Positions 17,810-29,075 of a DNA stretch of 64,000 nt are shown piece after piece. A program made the translations under genes and the position numbers. Origin of the DNA: Actibacterium naphthalenivorans (GTDB lineage Bacteria; Pseudomonadota; Alphaproteobacteria; Rhodobacterales; Rhodobacteraceae). How positions within the stretch are numbered: the stretch's first letter is position 1; the number at the start of each line of letters is the position of its first letter. Location of the stretch: the NCBI RefSeq assembly GCF_014196965.1, contig NZ_JACIEQ010000002.1, forward strand, positions 372,001-436,000, given 5' to 3'. A model generated the notes under the pieces. It made no database searches and was not told the origin of the DNA. It worked only from the letters and a program-made list of their open reading frames with translations.

Positions 17810-17927
17810 CAGGCGCTTCACGGTTGTCCCGCCCTGCCCCCAACTCGCCCTTCCGCGCCGCCTGCAACCGCCCTCGCGCAAGGTGAGACCGGCGCGAGAG
17901 CAAAAGGATCCGCGCGCCGGCCGTTCG

Positions 17928-19499
17928 TCACGTTATGTTCTTCAGCATCACCTTGGCGGCGCTTCGGCCGCTCGCGCCCCAGACGCCGCCGCCGGGATGC
18001 GTGCTGGCGCCGGTTAGATAGACGCCCTCGATCGGCGTCTTGTAACCGGACAGATCCGGCAGCGGCCGGAACGAAAGCATTTGGTCCATGCTCATTTCCA
18101 GATGGGTGACATCGCCCTGGACCATCCCGATCACGCGCTCGATGTCCAGCGGTGTCTGGATGTAGCGATCAATCAGCTTGCCCTTCATGTTCGGCGTATA
18201 GTCGCAGACCACATCCCAGATCTTGTCGGCTTCGCGCTCGGCGATATCGTCCCAGTTCTCGCCCTCCAGGTGATAGGGATGATAGGATGACCAGCTGTAG
18301 AGCAGATGCTTGCCTTCGGGCGCAAGCGACGGGTCTACCGCTGTGAAGCTCATCTGCATCACCGGTGGCACCTCGGGCGGGCGCCCTGCGCGCCCGAGAT
18401 TCGTGGAGCGCGTGAGCGTCTGGACGCTGGGGCAAAGCAGTTGCATGCCGTGATGGCATTCGCCGACCCCGTGCTCGTTCAGCGCCTGCCCCGCATAGGC
18501 CGGCAGCTCCGAGACGGCCTGACGGATCATGAAACCGGAGCCGTTCATCACCTTGAGCGCCTTCAACCGGCGCGCCATGCCAGGGTCGACCAGATCCGGG
18601 TCGAGCAGCTTGAGCAGCGCGGTCTGGACGTGGCAGCCGAACAGAACGTTTTCGGCGGTCACCGCCATGTCGCCGGCGCGCACCTCGAAACCATCGCCGG
18701 TTTTAACCACCCGCTCCACCTCGGCATCGGTCAGGATCGTGCCGCCGAACCCTTCCAGCGCACGGCCGAGCGCCACCGACACCATTCCAGAGCCGCCGAT
18801 CGCGCGGAACGCGCCATCGTCATGGATCATGCCGTAATGGCCAAGGATGGTCGCGCTTGACGCCGTATCGGGATGCGGGCCGTTCTGGGCGCCGAGCCAG
18901 ATCAACGCCGCCTTCAACTCCTCACTCTCGAAAAGCTCCTCGAGCAGGCGACGGGAATCGATGAGCACCTGGCGGACCAGATCATCGGATTTGAGCGCGG
19001 TACGCACGGCGCCGGGCCTGGTGAACGCTGTTTTCAGCACCGAGGCGATCGTCTGTCCCATGGAGGGCGGTTCCGACATCGCCGGCCAGATCAGACGCTG
19101 CACGTCGCCCCATGTCGTCATGAAATCCCGATAGGTTTCCGCATCGCGCGGGCTGATCGCGGCAATGCTCTCGCAGGTCTTGTCGAGGCTGCGGTAAAAG
19201 GTGATCGCCTTGTCGGTGCCCTTGACCGGATAGAAACCCCAAGGGTCCAGTTCGATATATTCGAGACCGTGCTTCTCGAGTTCCAGATCCCTGGCGATTC
19301 CGGTGGTCGGGAAAAGCACATGGATGGATGAGCCGATATCAACCTTGTAGCCGCCGAACATCTCCTCTGTGCAGGCGGCCCCGCCGATCACCGGCCGGCG
19401 CTCAAGGACAACCACTTTCTTGCCGGCCTTCGCCAGATAGCAGGCGCTGGTCAGGGCGTTGTGCCCGGCGCCGATCACCGCGACGTCATATTTGGTCAT
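17928..19499 (-). CDS. phytoene dehydrogenase-like FAD-dependent oxidoreductase
   Basis: 523 residues. N-terminal FAD-binding motif DVAVIGAGHNALTSACYLAK (5-24) followed by KKVVVLERRPVIGGAACTEE, and the C-terminal family motif GVYLTGASTHPGGGVWGASG (about 491-510). This is the COG1233 group that includes carotenoid desaturases and isomerases, but many members act on unknown substrates. No carotenoid genes are in the window, so I do not call it CrtI. Start taken at ATG 19499 behind GGGAG; the frame stays open to 19907 but without a family-like sequence. Confidence 0.88.
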   Translation of the reverse strand: MTKYDVAVIGAGHNALTSACYLAKAGKKVVVLERRPVIGGAACTEEMFGGYKVDIGSSIHVLFPTTGIARDLELEKHGLEYIELDPWGFYPVKGTDKAITFYRSLDKTCESIAAISPRDAETYRDFMTTWGDVQRLIWPAMSEPPSMGQTIASVLKTAFTRPGAVRTALKSDDLVRQVLIDSRRLLEELFESEELKAALIWLGAQNGPHPDTASSATILGHYGMIHDDGAFRAIGGSGMVSVALGRALEGFGGTILTDAEVERVVKTGDGFEVRAGDMAVTAENVLFGCHVQTALLKLLDPDLVDPGMARRLKALKVMNGSGFMIRQAVSELPAYAGQALNEHGVGECHHGMQLLCPSVQTLTRSTNLGRAGRPPEVPPVMQMSFTAVDPSLAPEGKHLLYSWSSYHPYHLEGENWDDIAEREADKIWDVVCDYTPNMKGKLIDRYIQTPLDIERVIGMVQGDVTHLEMSMDQMLSFRPLPDLSGYKTPIEGVYLTGASTHPGGGVWGASGRSAAKVMLKNIT

Positions 19500-19989
19500 G
19501 TGTTCGTTTCTCCCGTCTTTCGCTTTTGAAAGCGTTGCGCTCGTTACCAATCGGTCCGGGCTTCGGTACGCGGTGCCTGCATGCGGTGCCTGTGCGCGCG
19601 GCCCGGGTGAAAAAGCGATCGATCCATGTGCAGACAAAGCCCCGGCGGGCTTGGCCGGGATATCTCCTTCATTGTCCGACAGCTCTGTTTCCCCGGGGCA
19701 ATGTAGCGCGTCATTTTCAGAAACCAGCCCGCCGGACAGAGGCGATCCCGCAGCGTTTGAAACAGCGGGTGCCTTCGGAACCATCTGTAAAGTCAGCAAG
19801 ACGGCCTGGCCGATATCGCCACGTTCCAACAGGTTCACGAACGCCCAGCAGCTGGTGCCACGGCCCTTGCGCGCAGGCAAATCCGTTTTGCCGCGCCTGA
19901 TCGCCACTGTCGGAAACAGGGGGCTCGAATCCCGAATAGTTCCTGACCCTTCAAGGGGGCGGGGGAGATTTCAGCCGAGAGAAGTGAAA
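19500..19989. other. intergenic region without recognised gene
   Basis: 490 bp between the oxidoreductase start and the tRNA-Arg gene. Open frames cross it on both strands but none has a good ribosome-binding site or family-like sequence. The one structure I see is the inverted repeat CGCTTT-TG-AAAGCG at 19521-19534, 21 bases upstream of the oxidoreductase ATG, a possible operator. Confidence 0.4.
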
Positions 19990-20066
19990 TGGCGCACCCA
20001 TCAGGATTCGAACCTGAGGCCTTCGCCTTCGGAGGGCGACGCTCTATCCAGCTGAGCTATGGGTGC
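19990..20066 (-). tRNA. tRNA-Arg (anticodon CCG)
   Basis: 77 bases on the minus strand including an encoded CCA. Acceptor stem GCACCCA/TGGGTGC, D arm GCTC...GAGC, anticodon stem TCGCC/GGCGA with loop CTCCGAA (anticodon CCG, reading CGG), T arm TCAGG-TTCGAAT-CCTGA and discriminator G. It follows the suf cluster (sufS end at 20338) on the same strand. Confidence 0.97.
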
Positions 20067-20337
20067 GCAGTGAGATTCGAAAATCCCGGAATGCCTGCAT
20101 ACTGCTTACGCGAAGGGCCAGACCTTGCAACCGGAAACTTGTCCGTATCCGCAAGAGATTGCTTTCGCGCTACTTTTTACCTTCTACTCCCGCCCCCCCG
20201 TATCCGCCTGTCGCAGGGAAACACCCCTTGCGGCGCCACGGGGCAGCTCTCGTGCCGTCATATAGGGGAAAGCGTGCGGGGCTGCAAACCCTTTCCCGGC
20301 CCCCTTCCGCCCGGCGTCCGCCTGCCCTGCTGCGGGC

Positions 20338-21561
20338 TCAGGCGAACAGCTCGTGACACAGCTCCAGCGCCTCGATCAGCCGGTCGACCTCCTGCGTGGT
20401 GTTGTAGAGCCCGAAAGAGGCGCGGCAGGTGGCCGTCACCCCCAGATGGTCCATCAGCGGGCCGGCGCAGTGATGCCCCGCCCGCACCGCGACGCCCTTC
20501 TTGTCGAGCACGGTGGAAATGTCATGGGCATGGGCCGGACCATCGAGCGTGAAGGAAAATATCGCGCCCTTGCCCGCCGAATTGCCCTGCACGTTCAGCC
20601 AGTTCAGCCCGGCCAGCCGGTCGCGCGCATAGGCGGTCAGCGCGGCCTCATGCGCGGCGACATTCTCCATGCCCAGCCCCATCATGTAGTCCAGCGCCAC
20701 GCCCATCCCGATTTGCTGAACGATTCCGGGGGTTCCGGCCTCGAACTTCATCGGCGGCTCGGCATAGGTCACGCTGTCCTTGTGCACCTCTCGGATCATG
20801 TCACCGCCACCCATGAATGGGCGCATCTCGGCCATGCGCTCCTTGCGGATATGAATCGCGCCCGACCCGGAAGGGCCGTACAGCTTGTGCCCGGTGATGG
20901 CATAGAAATCGGCCCCGATCGCATCCACATCCACCGGCCGGTGCACCGCCGCCTGCGAGCCATCGAGCAGTACCGCGACACCCCTGTCATGCGCGGCGTC
21001 CACGATCGGTTTCACATCGACCACCGTGCCAAGAACATTCGACATGTGGGTCAGCGCGATCAGCCTGGTCTTCGGGCCGATCGCGGCGATCACCGCTTCG
21101 GGATCGAGATCGCCATTGGCGTCCACATCCACCCATTTCAGCACCACGCCCTGCCGCTCGCGCAGGAAATGCCAGGGCACGATATTGGCGTGATGCTCCA
21201 TCACGCTCAGCACGATCTCGTCGCCCGCCTGCAGCCGCGGCATCGCCCAGCCATGGGCGACAAGATTGATGCCCTCGGTCGTGCCCGAGGTAAAGACGAT
21301 CTCGTTCTCGTCCTTCGCGCCGAGAAACGCCGCCACCTTGCCGCGCACGGCCTCGTATTTCTCGGTCGCCAGATTGCTCAGGTAATGCAGCCCGCGATGC
21401 ACGTTGGCGTATTCCATCGAATAGGCCTGCGTTATCGCGTCGATCACCACCTGCGGCTTTTGCGCCGAGGCGCCGTTATCGAGATAGACCAGCGGCTTGC
21501 CGTTCACCTCGCGCGCGAGGATCGGAAAATCACGGCGGATGGCGTTGACATCATACATCAT
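20338..21561 (-). CDS. sufS: SufS-type cysteine desulfurase
   Basis: PLP enzyme that takes sulfur from cysteine for Fe-S cluster assembly. 407 residues. PLP Lys in [15 protein letters not shown] (about 221-235), catalytic Cys in [12 protein letters not shown] (about 360-371), and [11 protein letters not shown] near the N-terminus; these mark it as group II (SufS). Last gene of the suf cluster; its ATG overlaps the end of the upstream YIP1-like gene by 11 bp. No sufE, sufA or sufT follows it, only the tRNA. Confidence 0.96.
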   Translation of the reverse strand: MMYDVNAIRRDFPILAREVNGKPLVYLDNGASAQKPQVVIDAITQAYSMEYANVHRGLHYLSNLATEKYEAVRGKVAAFLGAKDENEIVFTSGTTEGINLVAHGWAMPRLQAGDEIVLSVMEHHANIVPWHFLRERQGVVLKWVDVDANGDLDPEAVIAAIGPKTRLIALTHMSNVLGTVVDVKPIVDAAHDRGVAVLLDGSQAAVHRPVDVDAIGADFYAITGHKLYGPSGSGAIHIRKERMAEMRPFMGGGDMIREVHKDSVTYAEPPMKFEAGTPGIVQQIGMGVALDYMMGLGMENVAAHEAALTAYARDRLAGLNWLNVQGNSAGKGAIFSFTLDGPAHAHDISTVLDKKGVAVRAGHHCAGPLMDHLGVTATCRASFGLYNTTQEVDRLIEALELCHELFA

Positions 21562-22153
21562 AAAGCTCCGGTACCATGAGCGCCCCGGTCATCGAGAGCA
21601 GCATGAAGAAGGTCAGGCCAAGGGCGAACCCCGTCAGCAGGATCATCAGAAACACCGGGAACAGCGATTTGAACCCGTGCAGCACCGCGACGAAATTGGT
21701 CAGCAGCCACAGGGTCAGGCCGATGTTCACAAAGCCCATCAGCACCGCGAAGGGCGGCAGGGCGATCAGAAAGAAGATCTGTACCGCGTTGAACAGCAGC
21801 ATCACCGCCTGAAGCCAGACCGTCAGCCGCAGCGCGCCTTCAAAGCTGCCATGCCCCCCCAGCGCCCGCCCGACGCGGTGAATGCAGATCACCATCGCCA
21901 ACGTGGCGCCAAAGGCGATCAGTGCGGTCACCAATGGCGCGTCGTTGAAAAACGCCATCATCGGATCGGCCGGGGCCGGGATCAGCGCGTTGCTGAGATA
22001 GGTCATCATCAGACCCAGGATCACCACCAGCGCCAGCGCCTGCCACCACAGCGCGCGCGGATACGGCAGCGCCAGCACCCGCCGCGCGCCATCCTGCGGG
22101 CGCAGCACCGTGTCGCGCGCCAGCCCGATCAGGGAAATCAGCGTCTCGCTCAT
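21551..22153 (-). CDS. YIP1-family integral membrane protein
   Basis: 200 residues with about five hydrophobic helices, beginning MSETLISLIGLARDTVLRPQDGARRVLALPYP, a layout common in bacterial YIP1-family proteins. The ATG at 22153 overlaps the preceding gene's stop as ATGA, and its end overlaps sufS, so it is co-translated within the suf operon. Its role there is unknown. It could assist membrane-linked Fe-S steps or simply be a hitchhiker. Confidence 0.8.
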   Translation of the reverse strand: MSETLISLIGLARDTVLRPQDGARRVLALPYPRALWWQALALVVILGLMMTYLSNALIPAPADPMMAFFNDAPLVTALIAFGATLAMVICIHRVGRALGGHGSFEGALRLTVWLQAVMLLFNAVQIFFLIALPPFAVLMGFVNIGLTLWLLTNFVAVLHGFKSLFPVFLMILLTGFALGLTFFMLLSMTGALMVPELYDV

Positions 22154-22653
22154 ACCTGCCTCTCCGCATGGCCATGTCCTTCGGCTTCCATAAGGCCTGC
22201 GCCCCAGATGTAAAGGAAGCCGAAGGTCACGAGGCTTGAAACCGCCGTCAGCGTGGCGCCCGACCCGATGAACCCTGCCACCAGCCCGTGCAACAGCCAC
22301 AGCGGCGAGATCGCCAGAAACGCCCAGAACAGCGCCAGACGCGCGCCGAACCAGCTGCCCCGCCCGCCCAGCAGCCGGGCAATCAGATGACTGCCCGCCG
22401 CAATTCCGTAAAGCGCCAGCGGAACGATGAAGACCCAGCCCAGAAGCGCGCCGCCGATGCGCGCGTCCAGCGGGATCTCGGGGTTCAGATGCGTCTCGCG
22501 CGCAAGGCGCGGCAGGGTGGACAGAAACACCAGCAGACAGGCCGTGAAGACATAGACCAGCGCGCGATCCTCGCGCGGGCCGCCGTCAAGCTGCCGGCGC
22601 AGCGCCGCGCGCGGCGCACGATAGGTTTTCAGGATCTCGGTTGTGATCGCCAT
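22150..22653 (-). CDS. YIP1-like integral membrane protein
   Basis: 167 residues, about four hydrophobic segments. Starts MAITTEILKTYRAPRAALRRQLDGGPREDRALVYVF. It looks like a second, shorter relative of the following YIP1-family protein, and the two are coupled by a 4-base overlap. It lies 11 bp after sufD, in the same operon. Function unknown. Confidence 0.75.
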   Translation of the reverse strand: MAITTEILKTYRAPRAALRRQLDGGPREDRALVYVFTACLLVFLSTLPRLARETHLNPEIPLDARIGGALLGWVFIVPLALYGIAAGSHLIARLLGGRGSWFGARLALFWAFLAISPLWLLHGLVAGFIGSGATLTAVSSLVTFGFLYIWGAGLMEAEGHGHAERQV

Positions 22654-22664
22654 CTATCCCCGGC

Positions 22665-23953
22665 CTATCCCCGGCGCCGTGCAAGCCAGCCTTCGAGCCG
22701 GTCCAGAATTTCGGCGGCGATTTCGGCAGCGGCGATCTCGTCGATCGCCTCGGCCAGAAACGCCAGCGTCAGCATGTCGGTCGCCTCGCTCCGGGGCACC
22801 CCGCGGGCGCGCAGATAGAACAGCGCATCCTCGTCGAGCGCACCCGAGGTGGAGCCATGCGAACAGGCCACGTCGTCGGCATAGATCTCCAGTTCCGGCT
22901 TGGCCAGGAACTGCGCGTTGTCATCCAGCAGCAGCGCCTGGCTGATCTGGTAGCCGTCGGTCTTCTGCGCCCCCGCCTTGACCAGGATCTTGCCCTGAAA
23001 CACGCCGGTGGCACCGTTACGCAGCACCTTCTTGAACACCTGACGGCTTTCGCAATTCACTGCGTCGTGGGTAACGAACACCGTGTCGTCATGGTGAAAA
23101 TCGCCGTCGCCCAACGCCACGCCCGCGATATGCGCCGAGGCGTCATTCCCGGTCAGCTCGATCACCGCCTCGTTGCGGGTCATCACGCCATTGGCTGTCA
23201 TGGTGAAGGATTTGAACAGGCTCTCGGCCCCGAGCCGGGCAAAGATATGGGTGACCGCCTGCCGCTCGTGATCACGGCCCTGGGCGCGGATATGGTGGAA
23301 GGCGGCCTTGTCGGCGACCTCCACCTCCATCACCTTGTTGAACCGTGCTGCCGCCGGTCCGTTTTCCAGAACGGTCAGTTCCGCCCCCTCCTCCACCTTG
23401 ATCACATGGTGCAGCATCGCATCGGATGTCTCTGATTCATGGAGATAAACAAACCGGATCGGCTTTTTCACCACGCCGGTGGCGCGGAGCAGGATCCCGT
23501 CATGCGCGAAGGCGGTGTTGAGCGCGGCCAAGGGGCGCTGAACCGGCGCCTGCCCGCGCTCTTCCAACACGCCGTAAACGTCTTTCGCCCAATGGATATC
23601 GGCAAGCGCGGCCTCTCCAAGCCGCTCGATCACGACCCCTTCGAGCGACAGCTCGTCCGACGCACCCGCATCGAAGACACCATCCCGAAAGACGATATCG
23701 AGCGTATCCAGATTGCCGTAAATCGGGCTTTCATCCGAAACAGAAAACACCGCAGCGGCGGCCGCCTGCGGGGCGTTCAGACCGGTCGGGTTCGTGTATC
23801 TCCAATATTCATCCCGCCGCCCCGGCAAGCCCATCGCCCGCAGCCGGGCCAGCGCCCCGGCCTGTGCCGTCTCGATCCAGGCCGCGCCCGTCAGCGGCGA
23901 AAGGGCGGCGATCCGCGCCTCGGTGCTATCCAGTTTTGCTTGTGGCAGGCCCA

Positions 23954-23957
<4 letters not shown>
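22665..23957 (-). CDS. sufD: Fe-S cluster assembly protein SufD
   Basis: 430-residue scaffold partner in the SufBC2D complex. The C-terminal beta-helix with DDVACSHGSTSGALDEDALFYLRARGVP (about 370-397) is diagnostic. The N-terminal ~100 residues are helical and divergent, as usual. It overlaps sufC by 4 bp (23954-23957). Cytoplasmic; works with SufB and SufC to build clusters from SufS-derived sulfur. Confidence 0.96.
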
Positions 23958-24709
<752 letters not shown>

Positions 24710-24856
24710 TTTTCTCTCCGGAATATCTTTGGGCCGGCAGCAGGCCGGCGGCGCGCCATGCCGATGAGGCGATGGCGCCAGAAGGTGTCAGCTGTGCGCA
24801 AGGGCGCCATGCTTGCGGCACGGCACCAGATTTGTGCGGCGGCGCGAAGGCGCGGC

Positions 24857-25363
24857 TCAGCCGCCGATGGTCAGGAACAGGATAGAATTGGGCTGCGTAC
24901 TGGCGATCACGCCGCGCACCCAGGCATCGCTGAAGATCAGCGCGAACAGGCCGGGCGCGCGATGCACGGCCATATGCATGCACAGCGCCGCAAGCCCGAT
25001 GCCGAACCCCTTTGCCGCCAGATGCTCGGGCGATTTCATGTTGGTGGCCATGCGGATCACGAAAGACACGACCATCGACATCGCCATATCCATCGCCAGA
25101 TAATCCGCCAGCACATCCGCCCCGGCGCCCGCGCCGCCCAGCAGATGAAACCGCACGTAGCGCGAGGCGAACAGGGTGAACAGCCCCAGGAAAAACGCCA
25201 TGACGATCGACAGCGGGTAGAGCGCGTTGCCAAGACGCGGCGCCTTTTTCGCCGGCACCGCCCGGGGCCGCGCGACGACCACGCCGTCCGGCACGAACTG
25301 ACGGCCCGAGCTGATCCGGGCCAGCCGCTGTTCGAACCCCGCCTTGTTCACATTCATGGTCAT
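24857..25363 (-). CDS. uncharacterised membrane protein in the suf cluster
   Basis: 168 residues, unknown family. The first ~50 residues are basic and soluble, then come three hydrophobic stretches (about 49-67, 88-103 and 118-135) with ALYPLSIVMAFFLGLFTLFASRY as the clearest. Histidines and methionines occur in the second and third segments. Start ATG 25363 with GGAGG close upstream; ATG 25357 is also possible. It lies between ybjQ-like and sufC on the same strand. Confidence 0.75.
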   Translation of the reverse strand: MTMNVNKAGFEQRLARISSGRQFVPDGVVVARPRAVPAKKAPRLGNALYPLSIVMAFFLGLFTLFASRYVRFHLLGGAGAGADVLADYLAMDMAMSMVVSFVIRMATNMKSPEHLAAKGFGIGLAALCMHMAVHRAPGLFALIFSDAWVRGVIASTQPNSILFLTIGG

Positions 25364-25444
25364 CCCTGCCTCCGACCGCGTGTTGCGGTGAAACTGGCGC
25401 CGAAATGTGGCAGGTTTTCGATAGAAAACGCGTCATTTTTCGCC

Positions 25445-25756
25445 TTATCCCAGTGTGACAGCCGTGCCGCTGGCCGAAACCATCAGCATGTTGTTGATCA
25501 CCTCGTAATCCAGATCGACGCCGACCACCGCATTGCCGCTCACGGCCGCGGCGCGCTCTTCCAGCTCGCGCAGCGCGGTGCCGCGCGCCTCGGCCAGGCT
25601 CTGCTCATAGGCACCGGACCGGCCGCCGATGATATCGGTGATGCCCGCGAACAGATCGCGGAACACGTTGGCGCCCAGAATGGCCTCGCCCACGACGACG
25701 CCGTGATAGGCGGTGATCTTGCGGCCCTCGACAGAGGGCGTGGTGGTTACGATCAT
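25445..25756 (-). CDS. YbjQ/UPF0145 family protein
   Basis: 103 residues. [52 protein letters not shown] is the standard start of the UPF0145/YbjQ family (pentameric, once called heavy-metal binding), ending [19 protein letters not shown]. Its role is unknown; metal binding has been suggested for the family. Start at ATG 25756, 40 bp after the sufB stop. Its presence within suf clusters of related bacteria, as I recall, fits a link to metal or Fe-S handling. Confidence 0.88.
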   Translation of the reverse strand: MIVTTTPSVEGRKITAYHGVVVGEAILGANVFRDLFAGITDIIGGRSGAYEQSLAEARGTALRELEERAAAVSGNAVVGVDLDYEVINNMLMVSASGTAVTLG

Positions 25757-25796
25757 GTCCTGATATCCCTCTCCGGCCTCATCGCCACGCGTGGCA

Positions 25797-27320
25797 TCAC
25801 CCCACCGACCCTTCCAGCGAGATCGCCACAAGCTGCTGCGCCTCCATGGCGAACTCCATCGGCAGCGCCTGCAGCACGTCGCGGCAGAACCCGTTCACCA
25901 CCAGCGCCACGGCCTCTTCCTCGTCCATCCCGCGCGAGCGGCAATAGAACAGCTGGTCGTCATCCACCTTCGAGGTCGTCGCCTCATGCTCGACCCGCGA
26001 AGAGCTGTTTCGAACCTCGATATAGGGCACCGTATGGGCCCCGCATTTGTCGCCGATCAGCAGGCTGTCGCATTGGGTATAGTTGCGGCTGTTCGTGGCC
26101 TTCGGGTGCATCGACACCAGGCCGCGATAGGTGTTCTGGGCCCTGCCCGCCGAAATCCCCTTCGACACGATGCGCGACTTGGTGTTCTTGCCCAGATGCA
26201 CCATCTTGGTGCCGGTATCGGCCTGCTGCATGTTGTTGGTGATGGCGATGGAGTAGAACTCGCCCTGGCTGTCATCGCCGCGCAGAATGCACGACGGGTA
26301 TTTCCACGTCACGGCAGAGCCGGTTTCAACCTGCGTCCACATCACCTTGGCGCGATCCCCGCGACAATCGGCGCGCTTGGTCACGAAGTTATAGATACCG
26401 CCCTTGCCCTCCTCGTCACCGGGGAACCAGTTCTGGACGGTGGAATATTTCACCTCGGCGTCTTCCTCGATCACGATCTCCACCACCGCGGCATGAAGCT
26501 GCGCCACATCGCGCTGGGGCGCGGTGCAGCCTTCCAGGTAGGACACATAGCTGCCCTTGTCGGCGATGATCAGCGTGCGCTCGAACTGGCCGGTGTTTTC
26601 GGCGTTGATGCGGAAATAGGTGCTCAGCTCCATCGGGCATTTCACGCCCGGCGGCACATAGACGAAAGAGCCATCGGAAAACACCGCGCTGTTGAGCGTG
26701 GCATAGAAATTGTCCGATTGCGGCACGACCGACCCAAGGTATTTCTTGACCAGTTCGGGATGGTTCTTGATCGCCTCTGAGATCGAGCAGAAAATCACCC
26801 CGGCCTTCTTCAGCTCCGCCTGAAAGGTGGTGCCGACGGAAACGGAATCGAACACCGCGTCAACGGCAACCTTGCGCCCCTCGGCAGGCATGTCTTCAGC
26901 GCCCTCGACGCCGGCAAGCAACATCTGCTCCTTCAGCGGGATGCCCAGCTTTTCATAGGTCGCCAGCAGCTTCGGATCGACCTCGTCCAGAGACTTCGGT
27001 TTCACATCCATGCTCTTGGGGCGGGCGTAATAGAACTGATCCTGAAAGTCGATTTCAGGATAGTCGACCATCGCCCAGGTCGGCTCTTCCATGTTTTCCC
27101 AGCGGCGATAGGCCTGAAGCCGCCAGTCGGTCATCCATTCGGGCTCTTCGTTCTTTTCCGAGATCAGGCGAACGATATCCTCGTTCAGCCCCTTGGGAGC
27201 ATATTCCATCTCGATCTCGGTTTCCCAGCCGTATTTGTACTTTCCGGCCATGGATTGCACGGTCTCGACCGTTTCACGGTCCACGCCTTCCCGAACCTCG
27301 GTGTCTTTCACGGTTGCCAT
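25797..27320 (-). CDS. sufB: Fe-S cluster assembly protein SufB
   Basis: 507-residue scaffold subunit of SufBC2D. Family features: [84 protein letters not shown] and [12 protein letters not shown], which supply the Cys, His and Glu residues that hold the nascent cluster. Start at ATG 27320 with GAGGGA upstream; the open frame runs further to 27497 but that part is not family-like. Confidence 0.97.
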   Translation of the reverse strand: MATVKDTEVREGVDRETVETVQSMAGKYKYGWETEIEMEYAPKGLNEDIVRLISEKNEEPEWMTDWRLQAYRRWENMEEPTWAMVDYPEIDFQDQFYYARPKSMDVKPKSLDEVDPKLLATYEKLGIPLKEQMLLAGVEGAEDMPAEGRKVAVDAVFDSVSVGTTFQAELKKAGVIFCSISEAIKNHPELVKKYLGSVVPQSDNFYATLNSAVFSDGSFVYVPPGVKCPMELSTYFRINAENTGQFERTLIIADKGSYVSYLEGCTAPQRDVAQLHAAVVEIVIEEDAEVKYSTVQNWFPGDEEGKGGIYNFVTKRADCRGDRAKVMWTQVETGSAVTWKYPSCILRGDDSQGEFYSIAITNNMQQADTGTKMVHLGKNTKSRIVSKGISAGRAQNTYRGLVSMHPKATNSRNYTQCDSLLIGDKCGAHTVPYIEVRNSSSRVEHEATTSKVDDDQLFYCRSRGMDEEEAVALVVNGFCRDVLQALPMEFAMEAQQLVAISLEGSVG

Positions 27321-27369
27321 GATCGCATTCCCTCTCCGCGCCACGGGGGCGCTGATCCTGTGTTCCCTG

Positions 27370-28416
27370 TCACGCCGCGCGGGCGCGAAATTTCTCATGC
27401 CGCGCCAGCCAGGCGCGTGCGAATCTCTGAATCTCGTCTTCGGTCGTATCGGGGCCAAGCGAGACGCGAATCGCCGATCCGGCCATCGCCTCGTCAAACC
27501 CCATCGCCGCCAGCACCCGGCTGGCCTTCACCTTGCCGCTGGAACAGGCCGAACCGGCCGAGATCGCGAAACCGGCCAGATCCATCTGCATCACCTGCGT
27601 TTCGCCCTTCCAGCCGGGCGTGATGAAGCAGGATGTGTTGGGCAGCCGTCTCGCGTCTTTCCCGACAAAAATAGTCTCTTTTGAGCCATCCGCAATGGCG
27701 GCTTCCAGTTTGTCGCGCAACTCCGCCACCCTGTCCCAGACGCCGGCGGCCAGATCGCGCGCCGCCGCCTCGGCCGCGGCCCCAAAGCCCGCGATGCCGG
27801 TCACGTTCTCGGTGCCCGAACGGCGCCCCATCTCCTGCCCGCCGCCGCGAATCCGCGCCGAAACCTCGGTCCCGCGCCGCACGACCAGCGCCCCGACACC
27901 CTTCGGGCCGCCAAGCTTATGCGCCGAAATCAGCGCCATGCCGACGCCGGACCAGTTGAAGGCCACCGGCAGCTTGCCAAACCCCTGTGTCATGTCCGAA
28001 ACCGCCAGCCCCTCGGGCAGTTCCTGCAAGATACCGGTTTCCGAATTTGCAAGCTGAACGCAGCTCTGCGCGGGATCCTCCACACGCACTTGCCCCATGC
28101 TGTCGACCGGCAGCACAGGCCCGGTCCAGGCCGCCACCGCGTCATGCTCGATCCCGCCCGCGCTCAGCCCGCGCCCCGCCAGCGCCAGCGCGGCCGCCTC
28201 GGTGGCCGAAGAGGTGAAAATCACATCCGCCCCGTCCGCGCCAAAGGCGGCGGTCACCTGCGCGCGCGCGCGCTCCACCAGCGCCTTGGCCGCCCGCCCC
28301 TCGGCATGAACCGAAGACGGGTTGCCCAGCACATCCATCGCACCGATCATCGCCGCGCGCGCCTCGGGCCGCAGCGGCGTCGTGGCGTTGTGATCCAGAT
28401 AGGCCCGGCCGCTCAT
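27370..28416 (-). CDS. IscS/NifS-type cysteine desulfurase
   Basis: 348 residues, shorter than E. coli IscS (404). [19 protein letters not shown] at the N-terminus, PLP Lys in [17 protein letters not shown] (about 173-189), and a catalytic Cys in [18 protein letters not shown] (about 303-320), which mark it as group I. With sufS this gives two different desulfurases in one cluster. It lies between iscR (115 bp upstream) and sufB (49 bp downstream). Confidence 0.93.
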   Translation of the reverse strand: MSGRAYLDHNATTPLRPEARAAMIGAMDVLGNPSSVHAEGRAAKALVERARAQVTAAFGADGADVIFTSSATEAAALALAGRGLSAGGIEHDAVAAWTGPVLPVDSMGQVRVEDPAQSCVQLANSETGILQELPEGLAVSDMTQGFGKLPVAFNWSGVGMALISAHKLGGPKGVGALVVRRGTEVSARIRGGGQEMGRRSGTENVTGIAGFGAAAEAAARDLAAGVWDRVAELRDKLEAAIADGSKETIFVGKDARRLPNTSCFITPGWKGETQVMQMDLAGFAISAGSACSSGKVKASRVLAAMGFDEAMAGSAIRVSLGPDTTEDEIQRFARAWLARHEKFRARAA

Positions 28417-28531
28417 CCCCGCCCCCTGGCTTCTTCTCGGCGCAAATACTCCCGCCGGAGGCACCGCGCGCCGCCAGGCGCGCGCCCCCGAAAACCTGCC
28501 GCGGCACGCGGCCCTTGGCGGGCGGTCCGGT

Positions 28532-28993
28532 TCATACCTCGTCCACCACGGTGAACAGCGTCGGCACCGCCGGGCAGGGGGTCAGCTCATTGGTGATGAC
28601 ATCGGAAAGGCGGGTCTGGTGCAAAAACACATAGACATGGGCCGACAGCCCCTCCCACAACCGGTTGGTCAGCGATTGCGCCTTGGTGCCCGACAGCCCG
28701 CCCGACGCGCCCGCGCCGGTGTGCATCGCGCTCACGGTCTCGTCCACCGCGCACAGGATATCGGCCACCCGAATCTCCGCCGGGGCCTTGGCCAGCCGGT
28801 ATCCGCCGCCCGGCCCCCGCGCCGATTCCACCAATCCCGCGCGGCGCAGCTTGACGAACAGCTGCTCCAGATAGGGCAGCGAAACGTTCTGGCGGCGCGA
28901 AATCTCGGCCAGAGAGGTCAGCGCGCCGTCGGGCTGCAGGGCCAGATCGGCCAGTGCAACCATGGCATAACGCCCTTTGGTGCTGAGTTTCAT
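28532..28993 (-). CDS. iscR: Rrf2-family regulator IscR (atypical, no canonical Cys triad)
   Basis: 153-residue Rrf2 repressor. N-terminal winged helix: MKLSTKGRYAMVALADLAL, ISRRQNVSLPYLEQLFVKLRRAGLVES and RGPGGGYRLAK. In E. coli IscR three Cys and one His bind a [2Fe-2S] cluster; here the matching segment reads VDETVSAMHTGAGASGGLSG with no cysteine. The only cysteines are in VADILCAVDE (about 81) and TPCPAVP (near the C-terminus). Rhodobacter sphaeroides IscR is known as an atypical Fe-S binder, so it may still sense clusters differently. First gene of the suf cluster. Confidence 0.94.
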   Translation of the reverse strand: MKLSTKGRYAMVALADLALQPDGALTSLAEISRRQNVSLPYLEQLFVKLRRAGLVESARGPGGGYRLAKAPAEIRVADILCAVDETVSAMHTGAGASGGLSGTKAQSLTNRLWEGLSAHVYVFLHQTRLSDVITNELTPCPAVPTLFTVVDEV

Positions 28994-29075
28994 GGGATGA
29001 CCCCTCGCAAATGGTTGACGGCGGGGGTCAGGGTTATTACCTCCCTATCCACCCGAAACCGGAGCACAGTCCGGA

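Noticed and set aside
17928-19499. Carotenoid desaturase CrtI
   Set aside because: The COG1233 fold is present but no other carotenoid gene is nearby and the family covers many unrelated substrates.
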